5,352 bases of DNA, taken from positions 1-5,352 of the forward strand of contig CAIVEA010000540.1 in NCBI GenBank assembly GCA_903904765.1. Direction: 5' to 3'. The stretch's first letter is position 1, and each line of letters begins with the position of its first letter. Shown in pieces: positions 1 through 4,206 of the stretch. The translations under genes were made by a program, and so were the position numbers. The stretch comes from an uncultured Chloroflexota bacterium (GTDB lineage Bacteria > Chloroflexota > Anaerolineae > Aggregatilineales > Phototrophicaceae). Below the pieces are notes generated by a model. The model saw only the letters and a program-made list of their open reading frames with translations. It made no database searches and was not told where the DNA came from.

Positions 1-83
1 CACCCACTGCCGCCAATCGCCCACGCGCCGTAGCCAATCGGCGTAATCTGCATATCCGAATTACCGAGTTGCCGTGTATTCAT
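1..83 (-). CDS. Aldo/keto reductase, N-terminal fragment (runs off window)
   Basis: Only the first 27 codons are inside the window. The reverse strand reads MNTRQLGNSDMQITPIGYG then AWAIGGSG, the usual first beta-hairpin and strand beta-1 of aldo/keto reductases (pattern TRxLGxSxxxVxPIGxGxWxxGG). Family members are cytoplasmic TIM-barrel enzymes that reduce or oxidise carbonyl groups using NADPH. The catalytic Asp-Tyr-Lys-His residues lie outside the window, so activity cannot be judged. The ATG is supported by AAGGA at 91-95 on the same strand, 7 nt upstream. An aldehyde dehydrogenase gene lies upstream on the same strand, 176 bp away, so a shared transcript is possible but not shown. The substrate cannot be told from this fragment. 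Confidence 0.85.
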   Translation of the reverse strand, partial: MNTRQLGNSDMQITPIGYGAWAIGGSG

Positions 84-149
84 CGAAGCATCCTTAGAGT
101 CAAAAAAGATAAGCTCATGCAACCATCTCATCACAGTCCCCTATCCCCA

Positions 150-242
150 TTCCCATTTCCCATACATGGTGCAAGGAGAGTAAGACAAACAGATACGTCT
201 TGCTTCCCCTCTCCAGCGGGTACTCCACGCTACGGAGAGGGG
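150..242 (-). repeat. Composite palindromic intergenic repeat, copy A
   Basis: Read on the minus strand, this begins with a hairpin at 206-242: 9-bp perfect arms CCCCTCTCC / GGAGAGGGG, then an inner AGCG/CGCT stem after a 2-nt bulge. A tail of about 55 nt follows. The hairpin and the next 25 nt align without gaps to 1796-1857, with about 44 of 62 positions identical by hand count, including a shared central GAGTAC. The match continues more weakly through CTCTCCTTGCACCATG. It lies between the aldehyde dehydrogenase stop and the aldo/keto reductase start. No U-run follows the hairpin on the minus strand, so a dispersed repeat fits better than an intrinsic terminator. The outer boundary near 150 is approximate. 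Confidence 0.65.
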
Positions 243-259
243 ACTGAGGAGTGAGGTTC

Positions 260-1642
260 TTACACCCCCATGTTGATGACCACCATCTTGAGCGTGGTCA
301 TCTCCTCGACGGCGAAGCGCGGCCCTTCGCGCCCGATGCCCGAATCGCGGTTGCCGCCGTAGGGCATGTTGTCTATCCGCAGCGTCGGCACATCGTTGAT
401 GATGACCCCGCCCACGTTCAACCGCTGCACCGCCCGCATGGCGTGGTTCAGGTCGCGGGTATACACGCCGGCCTGCAAACCGAACACGCCGGTATCCGCC
501 ATCGTCAGCGCCTGCTCGAAATCATCGAACGGCACGAAGCTGACCAGCGGGCCAAAGGCTTCGGCGCACATGATCTGCATCCCATCATGCACATTTTCCA
601 GCACCGTCGGCGGGATCATGCGCCCCTGCCGAACGCCGCCCGCCGCCACTACCGCCCCCTGCGAAACAGCCTCATCCAGCCAGCGTTCGATGCGCTCGGC
701 GGCGGCATCGTTGATGACCGGGCCGATGTCGGTCTGGTCGCTCTGCGGATCGCCCATGACCAGTTTGGCTGTCGCATCGAGGAACTTCTGCCGGAACTCG
801 TCGTAACGGGCGCGGTGGACGTAGATGCGCTGCACGCTGATGCACACCTGCCCGCTGTACGAAAAGCTGCCCATCACCGTGCGCGTCACGGCATGGTCAA
901 TGTTGGCGTTCTCGTCAATGATGGTGGCGGCGTTGCCCCCCAGTTCAAGAACGACGCGGCGCAGGCCAGCCGTCTGCACGATCTGCCGCGCCACGCCCGG
1001 ACTGCCCGTGAACGAGATCATGGCGATGCGCGGGTCTGTCGTCAGCCATGCGCCCACGTCCGCGCCGCCCGTCACCACCTCGAACGCGCCATCTGGCAGG
1101 CCGGCTTCGCGCAGGATTTCTGCCAAGCGCAGCACCGTCATGGGCGTGGCGGGGGCGGGTTTCATCACCACCGGACAGCCCGCCGCAATCGCCGGGGCGA
1201 TTTTGTGGGCGCTCAGGTTCAGCGGGAAGTTGAACGGGGTGATCGCCCCCACCACACCCACCGGAACGCGCACGTAATAGCCCATCTTCCCCACGCCGCC
1301 ACTGGACGCATCCAGCGGGATGGTTTCGCCATGCAGACGGCGTGCTTCGTCGGCGGCGAAGTTGAAGGTATCCACCGCCCGCAGCGCCTCGCCGCGTGCG
1401 TATTTCATCGGCTTGCCGTTCTCGCTCGCCATCAGGCTGCCGAGTTCGGTGGCTTGGCTGGCGATGATCTGCGCGGCTTTGTTCAGGATTGCGCCGCGCT
1501 GGTGGGCGGGCATGGCGGCCATCACAGGCGCGGCGGCGGTGGCGCGGCTGATGGCGGCGCTCACCTCGTCCTGCGTGAACTGCGGCACGTTACCCACCAC
1601 GCTGCCATCATACGGATTGATGACCGGCATCAGGTTGCTCAT
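260..1642 (-). CDS. NAD(P)-dependent aldehyde dehydrogenase
   Basis: A complete 460-residue member of the aldehyde dehydrogenase superfamily, close to the usual 450-500 residues. These cytoplasmic enzymes oxidise aldehydes to carboxylates with NAD(P)+. All key sites are visible: oxyanion Asn138 in TPFNFP, cofactor Lys161 in VMKPAPATP, Rossmann motif FTGSPG (211-216), general base Glu233 in LELGG, nucleophile Cys267 in SGQVCIS, and Glu361 in EAFGP. ELGGNAA plus SGQVCISVQRIYV resembles the lactaldehyde dehydrogenase-like/ALDH21 branch, but that is recall, and the true substrate is open. I chose the ATG at 1640-1642 because GAAAGGA lies 9 nt upstream. An upstream in-frame ATG at 1664-1666 would put that Shine-Dalgarno inside the gene. 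Proteins usually begin near MPVINPYDG, which fits. An aldo/keto reductase lies downstream on the same strand; the LysM gene diverges. Confidence 0.95.
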   Translation of the reverse strand: MSNLMPVINPYDGSVVGNVPQFTQDEVSAAISRATAAAPVMAAMPAHQRGAILNKAAQIIASQATELGSLMASENGKPMKYARGEALRAVDTFNFAADEARRLHGETIPLDASSGGVGKMGYYVRVPVGVVGAITPFNFPLNLSAHKIAPAIAAGCPVVMKPAPATPMTVLRLAEILREAGLPDGAFEVVTGGADVGAWLTTDPRIAMISFTGSPGVARQIVQTAGLRRVVLELGGNAATIIDENANIDHAVTRTVMGSFSYSGQVCISVQRIYVHRARYDEFRQKFLDATAKLVMGDPQSDQTDIGPVINDAAAERIERWLDEAVSQGAVVAAGGVRQGRMIPPTVLENVHDGMQIMCAEAFGPLVSFVPFDDFEQALTMADTGVFGLQAGVYTRDLNHAMRAVQRLNVGGVIINDVPTLRIDNMPYGGNRDSGIGREGPRFAVEEMTTLKMVVINMGV

Positions 1643-1651
1643 TGATAAATG

Positions 1652-1658
1652 TCCTTTC
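1652..1658 (-). promoter_or_regulatory. Ribosome binding site of aldehyde dehydrogenase gene
   Basis: GAAAGGA on the minus strand, 9 nt before the ATG at 1640-1642. It decides the start: the alternative ATG 24 nt further upstream (1664-1666) would place this site inside the coding region and has no comparable purine tract of its own. Confidence 0.65.
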
Positions 1659-1681
1659 ACAAACAATCATTTGTACCCCAC

Positions 1682-1687
1682 ATCATA
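1682..1687 (-). promoter_or_regulatory. Possible -10 box for aldehyde dehydrogenase gene
   Basis: TATGAT on the minus strand (5 of 6 consensus bases), about 40 nt upstream of the chosen ATG, giving a leader of roughly 30 nt. The hexamer 17 bp upstream (TCTGCG) is a poor -35, so this is only a candidate. It sits outside the 51-bp palindrome. Confidence 0.3.
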
Positions 1688-1743
1688 CCCCTACCACCCG
1701 CTACCGCAGAGTCCATCGGGGGATGCAAACCCTCACGCCTCTA

Positions 1744-1794
1744 ATTGGTCGGGGGAATTTACGCTTGCGCGCCGCAGGCGTTCCCCCGACCAAT
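1744..1794. repeat. 51-bp near-perfect palindrome (REP/MITE-like)
   Basis: The outer arms ATTGGTCGGGGGAA (1744-1757) and TTCCCCCGACCAAT (1781-1794) are exact reverse complements over 14 bp. After a one-sided TTTA bulge (1758-1761), inner arms CGCTTGCG (1762-1769) and CGCAGGCG (1773-1780) pair with one G-T wobble around a 3-nt loop. The element is upstream of both flanking genes, and neither strand continues into a T-run, so it is not a terminator for a neighbour. It abuts repeat copy B with a single base between them. A dispersed palindromic element is likely. A protein-binding operator is less likely because of the long, bulged cruciform-like structure. Confidence 0.75.
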
Positions 1795-1795
1795 C

Positions 1796-1896
1796 ACCCT
1801 CTCCCAACCGCTGAGTACAGCTAGGAGAGGGGAGGCAAGTGGCAGATGTTTTTCTTACTACCTTCGCCATGAGGGAGAAGGCTAGGATGAGGGTTA
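1796..1896 (+). repeat. Composite palindromic intergenic repeat, copy B
   Basis: This is the best-preserved copy in this orientation. It starts with CCCTCTCC (1797-1804) paired with GGAGAGGG (1824-1831), with GAGTAC in the loop. A 25-nt spacer ending TTTTTCTTA follows, then CCTTCGCCATGAGGGAGAAGG at 1861-1881 and GGATGAGGGTTA. The block 1861-1881 is identical over 21 nt to the reverse complement of 4130-4150 in copy C. The first 62 nt align without gaps to copy A on the opposite strand. Translation of this element produces the false N-terminal extension of the downstream LysM open frame. Confidence 0.75.
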
Positions 1897-1985
1897 CATT
1901 ACCGCTGATTGTACTCCGATGTGAAAAGCCACCGCGAGGTTACAAAAGCGTTTTCTTTAAGTTGCCTGTGTGTTTTTTGAATACG

Positions 1986-1994
1986 TGTTACAAT
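1986..1994 (+). promoter_or_regulatory. Extended -10 promoter for LysM-glycosidase gene
   Basis: TGTTACAAT is an exact TGn extended -10 element joined to TACAAT (5 of 6 consensus bases), inside an AT-richer stretch 52 nt before the ATG. The predicted transcript start is near 2001, giving a leader of about 45 nt. No good -35 lies at 17 bp; TTGCCT at 1962-1967 is spaced too far (21 bp). Extended -10 promoters can work without a strong -35. Confidence 0.45.
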
Positions 1995-2032
1995 CCCATA
2001 ACGCTTGAAAATTGTCTATTCAATTCTGAGAT

Positions 2033-2040
2033 GGAAGGAG
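2033..2040 (+). promoter_or_regulatory. Ribosome binding site of LysM-glycosidase gene
   Basis: GGAAGGAG, a strong Shine-Dalgarno, lies 5 nt before the ATG at 2046-2048. It settles the start: translation from here opens directly with a signal peptide, whereas the longer in-frame ATG at 1839 lies within repeat copy B and before the promoter. Confidence 0.85.
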
Positions 2041-2045
2041 CCTGT

Positions 2046-3488
2046 ATGCGTCGTTTCATCGTCCTATTAGGGCTACTGGCGCTGCTGCTGATGGTCAGTA
2101 TTCCCGCGCTGGCACAAAATGCTGGCGAATCGGTACATGTTGTGCAGCCCGGAGAGAACTTATTCCGCATTTCGCTGCGCTACGGCGTTTCCGTCTCGGC
2201 GGTGGCAGCACGTAACAGCATCACGAATGTGAACCTTATTTTTGTCGGTCAGCGATTGATTATTCCGGTGGGCAGCACCACACCTCCCGCACCGCAGCCC
2301 ACCACCGCCCCCGGTCAGCCCTCGCCCACACCTGCTCCGGCGGGTGGCACGTACACTGTGCAACGCGGCGATACGCTGGGGCGCATCGCCACCAAGTTCG
2401 GTACCACCGTACAGGCCATCGCCAGTTTGAACGGCATCGCCAACCCGAACCGCATTTATTCGGGGCAGGTGTTGAAGATTCCGGGCGGTGGCAGCACACC
2501 CACCAACCCCACCCCCAACGCTCCGATCCCCACCCCCGGCGTTCCGGTGGCGGGCGGCTTCGAGATGGGCGGCCACGTCTTTAGCTTCGCGTATCCGGCG
2601 CAGATGCGCGGCGCGGGCATGACGTGGGCGAAGATTCAGATTGTGTGGGACGGCAGCGCACCGCCCAGCATGGCACAGGGCGCGATTGACTCTGCCAAGT
2701 CCAAAGGCTTCAAGATTCTGCTGGGCGTGAAGGGTAACGCAGCACAGTTAGGCGCGAATCCGGCGCAGTACTACCAGAACTTCGCCAACTTCCTCGCGGG
2801 TGTGGCGGCACTGGGGCCGGATGGCATCGAAGTGTGGAACGAACCGAACATCAACGCTGAATGGCCGGCAGGCAAGATCAGCGGCACGAATTACACGCAA
2901 ATGCTGGCCGCCGCCTATGCCGCCATCAAGCGCGTGAACCCGAACATTCTGGTGGTCAGCGGCGCGCCTGCTCCCACTGGTTACTTCGGCGGACGCTGCG
3001 CCAACGAAGGTTGCGACGACGATATTTTCATCCGTCAGATGGCACAGGCCGGCGCGGGTAACGTGATGGACTGCGTGGGGCTGCATTACAACGAAGGCAT
3101 CGTGCCGCCCAACCAGACCAGCGGCGATCCGCGTGGCAATTCCAGCCACTACTCGCGCTACTATCAGGGCATGTTCAACCTGTACGCCAGCACCTTCCCC
3201 GGCAAGTCGCTGTGCTTCACCGAAATCGGCTACCTGTCACCGGAGGGCTACGGACCGCTGCCCGCCGCGTTCTCGTGGGCGGCCAACACCACCGCGCAGC
3301 AGCAGGCCGTGTGGCTGTCGCAGGCCGCAGGACTGGCGAAGAACAGCGGGCGCGTGCGTTTGTTCATCGTGTGGAACGTGGACTCGACCAACTACGGGAC
3401 TGACCCGCAGGCTGGCTACGCCATCATCCGCCCGAACAACACCTGCAACGCCTGTGTGACGCTCGGCACGGTGATGGGCGTTCAATAA
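2046..3488 (+). CDS. Secreted protein: two LysM domains plus clan GH-A glycoside hydrolase
   Basis: 480 residues. A signal peptide (1-23, charged MRR, leucine-rich core, cleavage probably after ALA) leads into LysM 1 (about 30-74, [13 protein letters not shown]...LIIP) and LysM 2 (about 103-146, [13 protein letters not shown]...LKIP). Pro/Thr-rich linkers cover 77-99 and 150-168. Residues about 171-480 look like a TIM-barrel glycosidase of clan GH-A, GH39/GH5-like: IEVWNEPN places the acid/base at Glu266, FTEIGY the nucleophile at Glu393, with His347 in GLHYNE and Trp443 in FIVWN. LysM modules bind N-acetylglucosamine polymers such as peptidoglycan, so the enzyme is probably tethered to the wall; its glycan substrate is unknown. 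Six cysteines after the signal peptide, including CxxxxC (318/323) and CxxC (467/470), fit disulfide formation outside the cell. It appears monocistronic: own promoter and a strong terminator. The exact GH family is uncertain. Confidence 0.9.
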   Translation: MRRFIVLLGLLALLLMVSIPALAQNAGESVHVVQPGENLFRISLRYGVSVSAVAARNSITNVNLIFVGQRLIIPVGSTTPPAPQPTTAPGQPSPTPAPAGGTYTVQRGDTLGRIATKFGTTVQAIASLNGIANPNRIYSGQVLKIPGGGSTPTNPTPNAPIPTPGVPVAGGFEMGGHVFSFAYPAQMRGAGMTWAKIQIVWDGSAPPSMAQGAIDSAKSKGFKILLGVKGNAAQLGANPAQYYQNFANFLAGVAALGPDGIEVWNEPNINAEWPAGKISGTNYTQMLAAAYAAIKRVNPNILVVSGAPAPTGYFGGRCANEGCDDDIFIRQMAQAGAGNVMDCVGLHYNEGIVPPNQTSGDPRGNSSHYSRYYQGMFNLYASTFPGKSLCFTEIGYLSPEGYGPLPAAFSWAANTTAQQQAVWLSQAAGLAKNSGRVRLFIVWNVDSTNYGTDPQAGYAIIRPNNTCNACVTLGTVMGVQ

Positions 3489-3516
3489 ACTCCCATCGCA
3501 TCGGACAAATTCATTT

Positions 3517-3549
3517 ACAAACCCTCTCCGCGTGAGAGGGTTTGTTTTT
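3517..3549 (+). terminator. Rho-independent terminator of LysM-glycosidase gene
   Basis: A perfect 12-bp stem, ACAAACCCTCTC (3517-3528) with GAGAGGGTTTGT (3534-3545), around a 5-nt CGCGT loop, runs into TTTTT (3545-3549). It starts 28 nt after the TAA. The CCCTCTC/GAGAGGG core resembles the arms of the dispersed repeats in this window, so it may be a domesticated copy, but the tail is missing. Confidence 0.9.
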
Positions 3550-3582
3550 ACCCCTCAACGGTGGTGCGCCGCCGAGTCGGGT

Positions 3583-3588
3583 TATAAT
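3583..3588 (+). promoter_or_regulatory. -10 box upstream of 156-residue gene
   Basis: TATAAT, an exact consensus -10, lies 34 nt downstream of the previous terminator and 40 nt before the proposed TTG start. The sequence 17 bp upstream (GGTGGT) is not a good -35. The placement just after a terminator and before a gene supports an independent promoter. Confidence 0.45.
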
Positions 3589-3628
3589 CATGCTCACATA
3601 CTTCAGGCGCTATTGAGAGACAACGGGC

Positions 3629-4099
3629 TTGATCTACGAAATTCATCTCTACGTTCCCAAAACGGGCAGGCTGACCCCTGCCATGCTGGAATGGCTGCTG
3701 CAAAACGGGCAGGCCACCGACCAACCAGAGGTGTTCTGGCCGGTGCGTGAGATTTTTCCGAAGGCGCTGGCGCGGCGCTTGCTCACGCTTGACCCCACGC
3801 TCGTTCCGGTGCGCGGGCAGGGCGACGACGTGGAACTGCACTATCCCAACACCGAGCTAGGCATCGTGATGTACATTCATGCGCGGGGCGTAATTCTGCT
3901 GTTCCCGTATATGGCCTACAGCGTGTATTCGCGCATCGTGCTGGGCATCTGCTACACCTATATCCGCTACCTATTCGACACGGCGGGCTTCTGGAGCTAC
4001 GACCCGCAGTTGGACGTGCTTTCGTATGCCGACGATTTCCAGTCCATTGACGACACCTCGCGCCTGATGGACGCGATCATGCCACGCCTGCTGACATAA
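3629..4099 (+). CDS. Hypothetical cytoplasmic protein, 156 residues
   Basis: I do not recognise a family. The protein has no signal peptide and no clear membrane helix; the middle (residues 78-122) is rich in Tyr, Phe, Ile and Val but interrupted by Arg and Asp, so a soluble alpha/beta fold is more likely. Residues 2-10 (IYEIHLYVP) look like an edge strand, 16-26 a helix, and FWSYDPQLDVLS (121-132) a strand-turn motif. The start is probably TTG at 3629: an in-frame stop at 3614-3616 blocks longer forms, and the first ATG (codon 19) would remove the predicted first strand. The ribosome site is weak (GAGAGA at 3615-3620). A consensus TATAAT lies upstream, and the gene converges on the WD40 gene across repeat copy C. 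Codon composition resembles the neighbours and nothing overlaps it, which supports it being real. Confidence 0.75.
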   Translation: MIYEIHLYVPKTGRLTPAMLEWLLQNGQATDQPEVFWPVREIFPKALARRLLTLDPTLVPVRGQGDDVELHYPNTELGIVMYIHARGVILLFPYMAYSVYSRIVLGICYTYIRYLFDTAGFWSYDPQLDVLSYADDFQSIDDTSRLMDAIMPRLLT

Positions 4100-4109
4100 T
4101 CAGCGCATG

Positions 4110-4201
4110 TAACCCCTCATCCCCTGCGCCCTTCTCCCTCATGGCGAAGGGGTGTAAGCCAGAATTATCTTTCTGGAAGTCCCTCGCCATGAGGGAGAGG
4201 G
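4110..4201 (-). repeat. Composite palindromic intergenic repeat, copy C
   Basis: This fills the gap between two convergent genes. Two arms, 4131-4150 and 4181-4200, are inverted repeats matching at 18 of 20 positions. Inside them lies a second perfect stem, CCAGAA (4159-4164) with TTCTGG (4171-4176), so the whole unit can fold into one long interrupted hairpin. On the minus strand the order CCCTCTCC, spacer with CTTAC, CCTTCGCCATGAGGGAGAAGG, then GGATGAGGGGTTA matches copy B, including a 21-nt identical block. Neither strand shows a U-run, but the structure could still help end transcription from both sides. Confidence 0.75.
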
Positions 4202-4206
4202 AATCT

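Larger units (their letters stand above)
1643..2045. other. Divergent intergenic region, 403 bp
   Basis: This region separates the minus-strand aldehyde dehydrogenase from the plus-strand LysM-glycosidase gene. From left to right it holds the dehydrogenase Shine-Dalgarno and a possible -10 box, a 51-bp palindrome (1744-1794), repeat copy B (1796-1896), an AT-richer stretch with an extended -10 promoter (about 1940-2000), and the LysM gene Shine-Dalgarno. An open frame across 1839-2045 joins the LysM gene in frame, but it translates the repeat and I do not regard it as coding. No RNA gene was recognised. Confidence 0.75.

Noticed and set aside
206..242. Hairpin as intrinsic terminator of the aldehyde dehydrogenase gene
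   Set aside because: On the minus strand the stem is followed by AAGCAAGACG rather than a T-run, and the same hairpin with its tail recurs at 1796-1857, upstream of a gene. A dispersed repeat explains it better.
69..254. Short plus-strand open frame of 61 codons near the left edge
   Set aside because: It overlaps the start of the aldo/keto reductase on the other strand and mostly translates repeat copy A; no ribosome site or protein motif was seen.
251..1645. A long plus-strand open frame of 464 codons opposite the aldehyde dehydrogenase
   Set aside because: Its product is very rich in His, Arg and Ala with no recognisable motif, and it mirrors a gene with every catalytic residue of its family in place. 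It is an antisense artefact of high-GC codon use.
1664..1666. Upstream ATG as start of the aldehyde dehydrogenase
   Set aside because: It would place the GAAAGGA ribosome site inside the gene and add MFVKGHLS, which is not typical of the family N-terminus.
1642..1824. Short open frames across the 51-bp palindrome
   Set aside because: The product is a translation of the palindrome, with Arg-rich symmetrical stretches. Such peptides are commonly predicted from repeats and have no support as genes here.
4110..4201. CRISPR-like array in the convergent gap
   Set aside because: The two similar 20-nt units are in inverted, not direct, orientation, and there is only one spacer-like interval containing its own stem.
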